Assembly: GCF_030506305.1 (NCBI RefSeq)
Contig: NZ_CP119421.1
Location: 736,354 to 800,353 of the forward strand
Length of the DNA stretch: 64,000 nt
Direction: 5' to 3'
Origin: Porifericola rhodea
Lineage (GTDB): Bacteria; Bacteroidota; Bacteroidia; Cytophagales; Cyclobacteriaceae
This document shows, piece after piece, positions 37,414 through 45,858 of this stretch. Position 1 is the first letter of the stretch. Each line of letters starts with the position of its first letter. Below the pieces are notes generated by a model that was not told where the DNA came from, searched no databases, and was given only the letters and a program-made list of their open reading frames with translations. The translations under genes were made by a program, and so were the position numbers.

Positions 37414-37484
37414 CAGTGACAAAATCTTTACTACTGTTTATATTAAGCTTCTGTACTATTAACCTACTCATCTCAAATAAATAT

Positions 37485-37862
37485 ATGAAGCTTAGAATCA
37501 AAGGAAACAGTATTCGCCTCCGCCTTAGCCAAAGCGAGGTTGACCAAATTGGCAGAGGTGAAGCAGTAAACGAACAGGTTTCCTTCGGCAATAATTCTTC
37601 TGGCTTTAGTTACAGTCTGCAACCTCAAGCTGAACAAACAGAGATTTTTGCCCAATATGCAGACAACAAACTTCTGATCATGTTGCCAGAAAAAAAGGCC
37701 CAGTTGTGGGCCTCTTCGGATATTGTAGGGATGGAAAATGATATTAGCTTCGAGAATGGAGATACGCTATATATACTCATAGAAAAAGATTTTCAGTGCC
37801 TGCACCAGCGCCCCCGAGAAGATGAGCAGGATAACTTTCCTAATCCTGCCGCACAGACTTAA
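37485..37862 (+). CDS. DUF7009-type small protein
   Basis: 125 residues from the ATG at 37485. An upstream ATG at 37416 in the same frame would add a hydrophobic leader but is less likely. It opens MKLRIKGNSIRLRLSQSEVD and has a beta-rich body ending IEKDFQCLHQRPREDEQDNF. This fits the DUF7009 family seen in Bacteroidota, function unknown. Its stop overlaps the stop of the convergent siroheme synthase gene (shared TTAA). It is adjacent to the nitrate locus, but the link is positional only. Confidence 0.65.
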   Translation: MKLRIKGNSIRLRLSQSEVDQIGRGEAVNEQVSFGNNSSGFSYSLQPQAEQTEIFAQYADNKLLIMLPEKKAQLWASSDIVGMENDISFENGDTLYILIEKDFQCLHQRPREDEQDNFPNPAAQT

Positions 37863-39073
37863 GCCTTGGCCAGCGCTTTTTCTATCATCGCCAGCTCATC
37901 GGAAGATAGTGCCAGTTTCATTGCAGAAGCATGTCCCTCTTCCGACATTTTCTTCCAGGTTTTAGCAACTATGTCTACTATTTTCTCTTCTGGATGCTGC
38001 TTGGCAAAGTCACCGAAGTAGTATTGCAAAAATACCAGACACACTACATCTTCCAAAGTCTGGGTTTCAGGATCGCTTTTTAGCTTCTGCTTTTTTAACA
38101 GAAAGGCAACCCGATCTATACTTTTTTGCTCGTAGCCGTGAGCAGCCATAATTTCTCCAGCCTTTTCAGCGTGAAACATTTTGAGCTGCGTACGCCATTT
38201 CAGATAACCTTTTCTGTCCATAGGATAGTCTGAGCGAGGAATTTCCCACCTTCTGATATGCTGACACCTGGCGGCCAGTTGCAATTCCTCAGAAGCTTCA
38301 GGGTAAAATACAGCCAGAGTGTTGCTCATTCTTTGGCCGTAGAGTAATTCTTTGGGCACTTTTCTACCATCTACTTCCTCCTGATGAGGATCTTCCGCAT
38401 TAGCTTTATCAAAAGCAGCTATTGTTTGCTCAAAACGACTTTTGTCAGCTATCACTTCTTTTCTGCTGGGTTTACTGAGCCAGTCAGAAGTTACTTCATT
38501 CAGCTTTTTTACTTTGTACTCAAAATCCCCTTTGAGCTGATCTCTTACTTCTTTAAGGTTATCCAGCAAGGATTGTACATCGTCAGGAATGGCTTCTTCC
38601 AGATATTCACGTATGCGCTTGGTAAGCGTAGGCGACTTACCATTACTAGAAACGGCAATTTTCAGATCTCCTTTTTTAACTACCGAGCTTAAATAAAAGT
38701 CGCAGAGATCGGGAGTATCTGCTACATTAGTCATAATATGGCGACGGCGCGTAATTTTTTTTATTTTCTCATGCAAAGAACGATCATTGGTAGCTAAAAA
38801 CACCAGGTCTTTGTCCCTCAGGTCTTTGCGCTTAAATTTTCGCTCCTTAATTTTTACGTAAGGGTACTTTTTTGCCAGCTCGTATATTTTATCCTGCAAG
38901 ATTTCTTTTCCTACTAAAGTAATATGAGTTTCCGGGCTGTTTTTAAGGAGTGCTTCCAGTTTTTCCAGGCCTACATAGCCTCCTCCTACTACTAGCACTT
39001 CTAGCTCATGCAGTTTAAAAAATACCGGAAAGAGCACATTTCCTTCAGATGAATACTGTTCTTTTGATGCCAT
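37859..39073 (-). CDS. Siroheme synthase (precorrin-2 dehydrogenase/ferrochelatase) fused to DUF4202
   Basis: 404 residues from the ATG at 39073; a longer frame to 39130 lacks support. Residues ~10-205 are a CysG N-terminal-like domain: LEVLVVGGGYVGLEKLEALL, FLATNDRSLHEKI, NVADTPDLCDFYLSSVVKKG, and SSNGKSPTLTKRIREYLEEA. It makes siroheme from precorrin-2 (NAD oxidation and Fe insertion), needed by NirB. Residues ~215-404 are DUF4202: RFEQTIAAFDKANAEDPHQE, KELLYGQRMSNTL, RCQHIRRWEIPRSDYPMDRK and FHAEKAGEIM. DUF4202 is usually a separate protein, and fusion links it directly to nitrite reduction. The gene is divergent from nirB across a 339-base regulatory region. Confidence 0.88.
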   Translation of the reverse strand: MASKEQYSSEGNVLFPVFFKLHELEVLVVGGGYVGLEKLEALLKNSPETHITLVGKEILQDKIYELAKKYPYVKIKERKFKRKDLRDKDLVFLATNDRSLHEKIKKITRRRHIMTNVADTPDLCDFYLSSVVKKGDLKIAVSSNGKSPTLTKRIREYLEEAIPDDVQSLLDNLKEVRDQLKGDFEYKVKKLNEVTSDWLSKPSRKEVIADKSRFEQTIAAFDKANAEDPHQEEVDGRKVPKELLYGQRMSNTLAVFYPEASEELQLAARCQHIRRWEIPRSDYPMDRKGYLKWRTQLKMFHAEKAGEIMAAHGYEQKSIDRVAFLLKKQKLKSDPETQTLEDVVCLVFLQYYFGDFAKQHPEEKIVDIVAKTWKKMSEEGHASAMKLALSSDELAMIEKALAKA

Positions 39074-39412
39074 ACCTTCTGTTAATATTTTAAGCTTCAG
39101 CGAATTTACACTTTGCCTTGCACATAGCAATAATTTTGTTTACCCCAGTTCATAATAGTCCAGAGAACCTGCTAACAGATCGGTGAGTAGGCCCCCGGCT
39201 ATTTCTACCTTGGTTTTGCAGTCTTCAAAAAAAGTATAAATACGCTGTAAAAAGCAAATTTTATACGTATCAGGAGAAGTTACTTAAAATATTTTTTACG
39301 TAATATTACGTATTTATAAAATAATTTCCTTACTTCGTACAGTTACCTGCTTAAATAAAGGGCTCTAACCCTATCAGTTTATCTTATCTCAAATAGCTAA
39401 TACAGTTTTGCT
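39074..39412. promoter_or_regulatory. Divergent regulatory region between siroheme synthase and nirB
   Basis: 339 bases without a gene. It contains the 27-bp block at 39286-39312 with tandem TTACGTAATA and TTACGTA units, a separate ATACGTAT palindrome at 39263-39270, and a poor -7 candidate TACTTCGT at 39331. The distance from the block to the -7 candidate is the same, within one base, as in the second copy at 45757-45808. It probably controls nirBD and possibly the siroheme gene in the other direction. Confidence 0.65.
39286..39312 (+). promoter_or_regulatory. Tandem TTACGTA operator candidate upstream of nirB
   Basis: Two TTACGTA units spaced 10 bases apart (39296 and 39306). The 27-base block agrees at 26 positions with 45757-45783, the porin/narK promoter. 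Such long identity in unrelated AT-rich promoters indicates a common regulator. Confidence 0.7.
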
Positions 39413-41908
39413 ATGAAAAAAGTCATCGTTGTAGGAAATGGTATGGTCGGCTATAAGTTTTGCGAAAAAATACGTAAAACAGCCTCAGCTGAAGAAATCT
39501 CACTCACCGTATTTGGAGAGGAGCCACGTGTAGCCTACGATCGGGTACATTTGAGTGAATATTTTAAAAACCAGGATGCTGAAGCCCTTACCCTGGCTCC
39601 TGCAAGCTGGTACAAAAACAACCAGATAGAACTCTTTAGCGGCAAGCTTGTCTCCCACCTCAACCGAAGAAACAAAAGCATAGAAACCCACGACATGCAG
39701 GTCATGGAATATGACAAACTTATAATCGCCACTGGTTCAAGCCCCTTTGTTCCCCCCATCCCTGGTACAGACAAAAAGGGGGTTTTTGTTTATCGTACGA
39801 TTGAAGACCTGGATGCCATTATTGATTATGGTAAGTCTATGAAAAGTGCTGCTGTACTTGGCGGAGGGCTGCTCGGTTTAGAGGCTGCTAAAGCTATGTT
39901 AGATCTGGGACTGGAAACACATGTGGTAGAGTTTGCCCCACGCCTGATGCCGAGGCAACTGGATAATGCCGGTTCGGCAGCATTACAAAGCAACATAGAA
40001 TCTCTGGGGATACATATTCATCTCAATAAAAATACTAAAGCTATCTCTGGTAATGGCAAACTAGATGCGCTCCATTTTGCGGATGGTAGTCAGCTAGGGG
40101 TAGATATGCTGGTTATCTCTGCGGGTATACGCCCTCGCGACGAGTTGGCGATGCAATGTGGACTGGAAGTAGGTCCAAGAGGAGGTATTGTAGTTAACGA
40201 ATATATGCAAACTTCCGATCCGGATATTTATGCAATTGGAGAAGCCGCCCTCTTTCAGAATATGATTTACGGGCTGGTAGCTCCCGGTTACGAAATGGCA
40301 GAGATAGCAGCACAGCACCTTCAGAATAAGCAACAAAAGATATTTAAAGGTAGCGATATGTCTACCAAATTAAAGTTGATAGGTGTGGACGTCGCCAGTT
40401 TTGGCAATCCTTTTTGTGAGCAACTTGCACACCATCCTATAGTCTATGAAAATAAGGCCAAAGGCATATATAAAAGGATTAACCTCTCGGCAGATGGTAA
40501 AAAGCTACTAGGTGGAATACTGGTGGGCGATGCTGAAGCGTATAATATGTTGCTTCAGACCATGCAAAACGGGCTTAGCCTTCCCCCTAACCCGGAAGAC
40601 CTTATTCTGGGAAGCAGAGGTGATGAGGCTAAAGGCGCAGGGGTAGAGAATTTGCCTGACGATGCGCAAATTTGCTCCTGCGAAGGTGTAAGCAAAGGGA
40701 GCATCTGCCAGGCAGTTACTGAGGGTAATCTCAGTAGTGTGCAGGAAGTTAAGAAATGTACTAAAGCAGGAAGCGGTTGCGGAGGCTGTATGCCTATGGT
40801 AAATGACTTATTCAACTATGCTCTGCAAAGTATGGGTAAAAAGGTTAAAAATACGCTCTGCGAACATTTTGAATACTCACGACAGGAGCTTTTTGACCTG
40901 ATAAAAATAAAAGAGATTAAAACTTATGAGGACCTACTGGATACTTATGGTAAAGGGGATGGATGTGAAATTTGTAAACCTGCTGTTGCCTCTTTGCTAG
41001 CCAGCATCTGGAATGAGCTGATCACCGAACAGGACACCATTCAGGATACCAATGATCGATTTCTTGCCAATATACAAAAGGGCGGTACCTATTCGGTGGT
41101 ACCCCGAATCCCTGGCGGAGAGATTACTCCAGAAAAACTGATTGTGATAGGCCAGGTAGCTCAAAAGTATGACCTCTACACCAAAATTACCGGAGGTCAG
41201 CGTATTGATATGTTTGGAGCCCACCTTCATCAACTTCCAGATATCTGGGAAGAACTGATAGAGGCTGGATTTGAAAGCGGGCATGCTTATGGCAAATCTT
41301 TACGTACGGTAAAAAGCTGTGTAGGCTCCTCCTGGTGTCGATACGGATTACACGATTCTGTCTCTTTCGCACTGGAAATTGAAAACCGCTACAAGGGACT
41401 TCGCTCCCCTCATAAACTAAAAAGTGCGGTCTCTGGCTGTATACGTGAGTGTGCGGAAGCACAAAGTAAAGACTTTGGTATTATTGCTACTGAAAAAGGC
41501 TGGAACCTCTACGTATGCGGCAATGGAGGAGCTAAACCTCAGCATGCCCAGTTATTAGCTACTGACCTGGATAGCGAAACCTGCATACGCTATATAGACC
41601 GTTTTCTGATGTTTTATATCAAAACTGCCGAACCCCTGACCCGTACCGCTACCTGGCTCAATAAGCTGGATGGGGGCATGGAGTATCTTAGAGATGTAGT
41701 AGTAAACGATTGCCTGGGCATAGCTAAAGAGCTAGAAGAAGACATGCAGCGAACGCTCAGAGTATACAAATGTGAATGGAAAGAGGTAGTAAATAACCCT
41801 GAGTTAAGGGCAAAATTTACGCATTTTATCAACTCTCCTGAGCCAGATGCGCATGCCCGATTTGACAGAAGGCGACAGCAAAAAGTACCTCTTAGCTGGG
41901 GCAGCTAA
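39413..41908 (+). CDS. nirB: NADH-dependent assimilatory nitrite reductase, large subunit
   Basis: 831 residues. FAD/NAD-binding domains at ~1-400 (VVGNGMVGYKFCEKIRKTAS, RVAYDRVHLSEYF, AAVLGGGLLGLEAAKAM), two BFD-like [2Fe-2S] segments at ~415-535 (CSCEGVSKGSICQAVT, GSGCGGCMP), a NIR/SIR ferredoxin-like domain at ~550-620, and the siroheme/[4Fe-4S] domain with Cys636, Cys642, Cys676 and Cys680 (KSCVGSSWC, SGCIREC). It reduces nitrite to ammonium with NADH in the cytoplasm. nirD follows 37 bases downstream. The tandem TTACGTA block lies about 100 bases upstream. Confidence 0.96.
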   Translation: MKKVIVVGNGMVGYKFCEKIRKTASAEEISLTVFGEEPRVAYDRVHLSEYFKNQDAEALTLAPASWYKNNQIELFSGKLVSHLNRRNKSIETHDMQVMEYDKLIIATGSSPFVPPIPGTDKKGVFVYRTIEDLDAIIDYGKSMKSAAVLGGGLLGLEAAKAMLDLGLETHVVEFAPRLMPRQLDNAGSAALQSNIESLGIHIHLNKNTKAISGNGKLDALHFADGSQLGVDMLVISAGIRPRDELAMQCGLEVGPRGGIVVNEYMQTSDPDIYAIGEAALFQNMIYGLVAPGYEMAEIAAQHLQNKQQKIFKGSDMSTKLKLIGVDVASFGNPFCEQLAHHPIVYENKAKGIYKRINLSADGKKLLGGILVGDAEAYNMLLQTMQNGLSLPPNPEDLILGSRGDEAKGAGVENLPDDAQICSCEGVSKGSICQAVTEGNLSSVQEVKKCTKAGSGCGGCMPMVNDLFNYALQSMGKKVKNTLCEHFEYSRQELFDLIKIKEIKTYEDLLDTYGKGDGCEICKPAVASLLASIWNELITEQDTIQDTNDRFLANIQKGGTYSVVPRIPGGEITPEKLIVIGQVAQKYDLYTKITGGQRIDMFGAHLHQLPDIWEELIEAGFESGHAYGKSLRTVKSCVGSSWCRYGLHDSVSFALEIENRYKGLRSPHKLKSAVSGCIRECAEAQSKDFGIIATEKGWNLYVCGNGGAKPQHAQLLATDLDSETCIRYIDRFLMFYIKTAEPLTRTATWLNKLDGGMEYLRDVVVNDCLGIAKELEEDMQRTLRVYKCEWKEVVNNPELRAKFTHFINSPEPDAHARFDRRRQQKVPLSWGS

Positions 41909-41945
41909 TACGTAATTACACCAAAATCACAAAAAGTATAAGCCT

Positions 41946-42320
41946 ATGATATCTGTAGAAGAATACAAAAGCGTAAGCCTGAAGGAAGCCAGCACCTGGT
42001 TTAAAGCCGCTCCAGTTAGCGCCTTCCCCACTGATGGTGGAGCATGCGTACTTTACAAAGGAAAACAAATTGCGGTATTTAACTTCTCCCGACGTAAAGA
42101 GTGGTACGCCTGTCAGAATTTATGTCCTCACAAAAAACAGATGGCTCTTTCCCGAGGCCTGATAGGTACTCAGAATGAAGAACCTAAGGTAGCCTGTCCT
42201 TTCCATAAGAAAACGTTCTCACTAAAAAACGGTAATTGCCTTAACGGTGAGGAATGTAGCCTTGCTACCTACCCTGTTAAAATTGAAAATGAGTACGTAT
42301 ACATTGGTTTTACAGATTAA
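41946..42320 (+). CDS. nirD: Nitrite reductase small subunit, with retained Rieske motif
   Basis: 124 residues. The Rieske-fold domain shows CQNLCPHKKQMALSRGLIGT and VACPFHKKTFSLKNG. Cys60, His62, Cys84 and His87 form the classical CxH…CxxH set, which E. coli NirD has lost. The subunit could therefore bind a [2Fe-2S] cluster. It lies 37 bases after nirB in the same operon and is followed by a terminator. A partial motif TACGTAATTAC sits in the short intergenic gap (41909-41919). Confidence 0.92.
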   Translation: MISVEEYKSVSLKEASTWFKAAPVSAFPTDGGACVLYKGKQIAVFNFSRRKEWYACQNLCPHKKQMALSRGLIGTQNEEPKVACPFHKKTFSLKNGNCLNGEECSLATYPVKIENEYVYIGFTD

Positions 42321-42356
42321 GAACTCACCTTCAACATAGATGAACTGATAGAAAGG

Positions 42357-42381
42357 CCGGAACTTATGTTCCGGTTTTTTT
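42357..42381 (+). terminator. Rho-independent terminator after nirBD
   Basis: Seven-base stem CCGGAAC/GTTCCGG with loop TTAT, then seven T. Confidence 0.9.
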
Positions 42382-42428
42382 CTGCCCTACCATTAGCATT
42401 GCCTTCACACAATTAATAACAAGTAGTT

Positions 42429-42438
42429 TTACGTAAAA
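42429..42438 (+). promoter_or_regulatory. Single TTACGTAAAA unit before the sensor kinase
   Basis: One unit identical to those in the porin promoter (45767 and 45777), 26 bases before the kinase ATG. The second tandem unit is degenerate (TCTAGTAGTT). Weaker than the two tandem sites, it may be a half-site of the same operator. Confidence 0.5.
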
Positions 42439-42463
42439 TCTAGTAGTTTTCGTTTATTGTAAT

Positions 42464-44323
42464 ATGCAAGCACAGCAGGAAAGAAAAAATGGTTTTGAAC
42501 GCCTGGGCCGAATGTACGCCCTTGCCTTATCAGGTATCGCGGCAGCTATTATTATTAGTCAGCTTTTTGTGCAGGGCTACATTAGTCAGCAGCAGTACGA
42601 TTCTCGAATTATCAACCTGGCAGGTCGCCAAAGAATGCTGAGTCAAAAGATTAGTAAAATTGCTTTGCAGATAGGCGAAACTAAGAACACAAACCATCGT
42701 CAACAGTATGCAGAGCAACTTTCAGAGGCACTCATATTGTGGACACAATCGCATCAGGGTTTGCAGGAAGGCAACCCCACTTTAGGAGTTATTGATAATC
42801 GTAGTGTAGCGATAGATTCTATGTTTGAGGCTATACACCCCTATTACGAAGCTATTGTAAATAATAGCAGGCAGATTATCCAGCAGCTTCAGCAAAATCC
42901 TGATGCTGATCCATCACAGCTACAGCCCTTTATAAATCAGATTCTGATGCAGGAGTCTGAATTTTTAGATGCGATGGATAATATTGTTTTTCAATATGAT
43001 GATGAAGCCCGAGCAAGAGTTATACAGCTGAGATGGATTGAACTTATCTTACTAGGTTTATCATTATCTATCATATTGTTTGAGCTGCTCTTCATTTTTC
43101 GGCCAACAGCTCGCCATATTAGAAAAACGATCGCCGAGCTTCTACATTCAGAGAAATTGGCAAAAGATATGTCAAAAGAGATTGGTGCTCTGTACAGCTC
43201 ACTGGAGCGTTCTTATCAGGAATTAGCAAAGGTAGATGTAAAAGAGGACTTACCCCGTGTATATGCTAAAACCAAACCCTCCGGCATATTTGAATATATT
43301 TCTGATGAGTTCAGTAAAATTTTAGGAGACATCAACCTTGCCCGTTGCAGCAATATATTTGCCTGGCTGGAGCACGAGGGCTATGCATATGATCAGGTTC
43401 AAAACATTCATCAGATTGTGATGCAGGGCGATGCCTGGTACGGAGAGGTAAAGGCTACTTCTGAAGAGGGAGATTTTATCTGGCTGGATATGACCATCGT
43501 ACCCACTCTCAACACCGAACGTGAAATAGAGTTACTTACCATTGTCTGTTCCGATAAAACAGAAAGAAAAGAGGCAGAAGCACGCTCTCATGAAATTATC
43601 CGCGACAAAATAGATACTGAGCTCAAGCAACAAAGAGTACGCTCTATTTTGATACTGGAAGGACAGGAAGAAGAAAGAAGGCGTATCTCCAGAGACATAC
43701 ACGACGGCATTGGCCAGCAGCTTACCGCTCTCAAATTTACTATTGAAAATATTAACCTGGAGCCAAATATGCCTGCCCGGGAAGCCAAAGTCAAAGAAGC
43801 ACAGACCATGCTCAACCAGGTTATTCAAGAAGTACGCAGAGTATCTTTTAACCTGAACCCCAGTGCATTGAGCGACTACGGCCTGGTACCGGTTACGCGT
43901 CGTTTTTGTGCCGAAGCCAGCCGCCTTGCTAATAAAAATATTACTTTTGAAAATAAGACCGGCTTTCTGAACCGAATGGATAAAAGCGTAGAAACTAACC
44001 TTTATCGCATAATACAGGAGGCCGTTAACAATGCTATCAAATACTCCAAATCAGAAGAGATACGAGTAGAATTTAGTCACAATGCTCATTATCTCAACAT
44101 AGAAATAATAGATAAGGGAGTAGGTTTCGACTATGAGAATTACCTCTTAAGGGAAAGTAGAGAGGGTACTAACCTGGGCCTGTTGAATATGCAGGAAAGA
44201 ACTTATTATATTAACGGCACATTTGAGCTAAACTCAGAAAAGGGTCAGGGCACCCGCATCAACATACATTTACCCATCAATGGAAGAAACAAGAAAGACT
44301 ATAAAAGCAGTATTGGCGGATGA
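42464..44323 (+). CDS. NarX-like nitrate/nitrite-sensing histidine kinase
   Basis: 619 residues. TM1 at ~17-40, then a PilJ/NIT-type sensor with the P-box-like segment RIINLAGRQRMLSQKISK (residues ~48-65), typical of nitrate sensors. TM2 at ~190-212. A PAS-like domain lies at ~255-370. The HisKA_3 dimerisation helix has the phospho-acceptor His413 (RRRISRDIHDGIGQQLTAL), followed by a HATPase_c domain to ~610. It would phosphorylate the NarL-like regulator, whose gene overlaps its 3' end by 44 bases. Together they probably switch on nitrate assimilation. The ligand is inferred from the P-box and neighbourhood. Confidence 0.9.
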   Translation: MQAQQERKNGFERLGRMYALALSGIAAAIIISQLFVQGYISQQQYDSRIINLAGRQRMLSQKISKIALQIGETKNTNHRQQYAEQLSEALILWTQSHQGLQEGNPTLGVIDNRSVAIDSMFEAIHPYYEAIVNNSRQIIQQLQQNPDADPSQLQPFINQILMQESEFLDAMDNIVFQYDDEARARVIQLRWIELILLGLSLSIILFELLFIFRPTARHIRKTIAELLHSEKLAKDMSKEIGALYSSLERSYQELAKVDVKEDLPRVYAKTKPSGIFEYISDEFSKILGDINLARCSNIFAWLEHEGYAYDQVQNIHQIVMQGDAWYGEVKATSEEGDFIWLDMTIVPTLNTEREIELLTIVCSDKTERKEAEARSHEIIRDKIDTELKQQRVRSILILEGQEEERRRISRDIHDGIGQQLTALKFTIENINLEPNMPAREAKVKEAQTMLNQVIQEVRRVSFNLNPSALSDYGLVPVTRRFCAEASRLANKNITFENKTGFLNRMDKSVETNLYRIIQEAVNNAIKYSKSEEIRVEFSHNAHYLNIEIIDKGVGFDYENYLLRESREGTNLGLLNMQERTYYINGTFELNSEKGQGTRINIHLPINGRNKKDYKSSIGG

Positions 44324-44972
44324 TCATGGCGTAGTAAGAAGTGGAATTAAGTCATTACTGGAAAGTGAAGGTGATATAGAAGTAATCGCTGAGGCAGAAA
44401 ATGGTCAGGAGGCACTACATCAGGTAGGCAAACTTACCCCCGATCTGGCTATACTGGATGTGCGCATGCCGGAAATGAATGGCCTGGAAGTAGCACGAAA
44501 CATGCAAAAGTCAGGGATAGATACCAAAGTGCTTATCCTTTCTATGCACGATGATGAAGACTACATTTTACAGGCGGTAGAGAGTGGCGCTTTAGGCTAT
44601 TTACTAAAGGGCTCTAGTAAAGATGAATTTCTGAAAGCGGTACGTACAGTGTATAAAGGTGAAAAATACTTTAGTGCTGACGTATCTCGCATTTTTATCA
44701 ATAGCTACCTCAACATCAAAAAAGACAAAAGCAGTAGCCCGGAGGCCAGTGGAGGAAATTACGACCTTACAAAAAGAGAGAAGCAGATACTAACTATGCT
44801 GGTAGATGGCATTGGTAATAAAGATATTGCCGAAAAGCTTAACAAAAGCATACGTACTATTGAAACTCATCGCTTCAACATTATGAAAAAGCTAGGTGTA
44901 AATAATGTTGTAGAGCTACTAAAAAAAGTTGAAGAAGATAAAGCACTGAAAGATTTTCTTAGCCAGGGCTGA
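44280..44972 (+). CDS. NarL/FixJ-family response regulator
   Basis: 230 residues. The receiver domain has the acidic pocket (ADDHG, residues 13-16) and phospho-acceptor Asp60 in LAILDVRMPEM, with the switch Thr/Lys regions SMHD and LLKGSS. The LuxR-type HTH is at ~155-215 (LTKREKQILTMLVDGIGNKD). The start overlaps the kinase gene by 44 bases, so the two are translated together. It most likely binds promoters of the nitrate locus; candidate sites are the TTACGTA blocks, though NarL-type proteins bind heptamers and another regulator is possible. Confidence 0.93.
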   Translation: MEETRKTIKAVLADDHGVVRSGIKSLLESEGDIEVIAEAENGQEALHQVGKLTPDLAILDVRMPEMNGLEVARNMQKSGIDTKVLILSMHDDEDYILQAVESGALGYLLKGSSKDEFLKAVRTVYKGEKYFSADVSRIFINSYLNIKKDKSSSPEASGGNYDLTKREKQILTMLVDGIGNKDIAEKLNKSIRTIETHRFNIMKKLGVNNVVELLKKVEEDKALKDFLSQG

Positions 44973-45023
44973 TAAATGAGTATATCACTGACGAAATAAA
45001 GTATGAGTCTTTAAGAAGAAGAT

Positions 45024-45611
45024 ATGATAGCAGTAGTATTATGTGGTGGAAAAAGCAGCCGTATGGGGCAAGACAAAGGACTTATCTCATACGGGGGTAG
45101 CTCATGGGCACATAAGCTGAAACTTCAGTTAGAAAAAGTAGGGCTTCAGGTCTACCTTTCTATCAGTCAGGAACAAACTTCGGACTACCAACGCATATTT
45201 GCACCTACTTGCCTTATTGTAGATCATGCCTCCTCTCAACACATTAATGGCCCTTTAAGAGGTATGCTATCTGCCCACCTCAGATGCCCGACTCATGATA
45301 TACTTTTTGTACCCTGCGATATGCCTTTGCTAGCGGCAGACACCTTTCAATTATGGATATCACACTTCCAGAGGCTAACCCATACCCCAAAAGTTCTGGT
45401 AAATCAGACCCCTGCTCATTTGCAGCCGCTTTGTGGCATTTATAGTGCCGAGGCTTTATCCAGACTTTGGAATGGACATCAAACAAAATCCCTACAGAAC
45501 CAAAGCATGCACCATATTGTGTCTGACGTAATTAAGGCAGATTGCCTGGAAGTTATGGACATGCTTCTCCCACAATTCAAAAATTTTAACCATCCAGAAG
45601 ATTTAGATTAA
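45024..45611 (+). CDS. mobA: Molybdenum cofactor guanylyltransferase
   Basis: 195 residues. The nucleotide-binding start is VVLCGGKSSRMGQDKGLISY, followed by HINGPLRGMLSAH and FVPCDMPLLAADTF, typical of MobA. It attaches GMP to molybdopterin, giving the bis-MGD form used by the nitrate reductase encoded 3 kb downstream. It lies 51 bases after the response regulator and probably shares its transcript. Confidence 0.93.
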   Translation: MIAVVLCGGKSSRMGQDKGLISYGGSSWAHKLKLQLEKVGLQVYLSISQEQTSDYQRIFAPTCLIVDHASSQHINGPLRGMLSAHLRCPTHDILFVPCDMPLLAADTFQLWISHFQRLTHTPKVLVNQTPAHLQPLCGIYSAEALSRLWNGHQTKSLQNQSMHHIVSDVIKADCLEVMDMLLPQFKNFNHPEDLD

Positions 45612-45756
45612 GCAGCTCTTCACCCAACTTATTCATACTATCGGGATCTGCAAATGTTGCATCATTTAATTACTTATTTTTTTTTGGTAAAAAGCGTACA
45701 AAAAATACCTTTAAAGCCTATTTCTAAGTAATTATTCTGTAATACTGATATTTTTC

Positions 45757-45808
45757 AAAATATTTTTTACGTAAAATTACGTAAAAATAAATTTATCTCT
45801 TACCTTTG
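45757..45808 (+). promoter_or_regulatory. Operator-promoter of the porin/narK/nitrate reductase genes
   Basis: The tandem units TTACGTAAAA at 45767-45776 and 45777-45786 form the 18-base sequence TTACGTAAAATTACGTAA. The -7 element TACCTTTG is at 45801-45808. The block therefore covers the -33 region, a place suited to activation or direct competition with RNA polymerase. The first 27 bases match the nirB block at 26 positions. Confidence 0.75.
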
Positions 45809-45858
45809 AATTGTCAGTCCGGACGACGCATTGATTTGACCCTCTTAAACTCAAAAAC

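Noticed and set aside
39263-39270. ATACGTAT palindrome as a third full operator
   Set aside because: It shares only the ACGT core and lacks the flanking block. Recorded only as a possible weak site.
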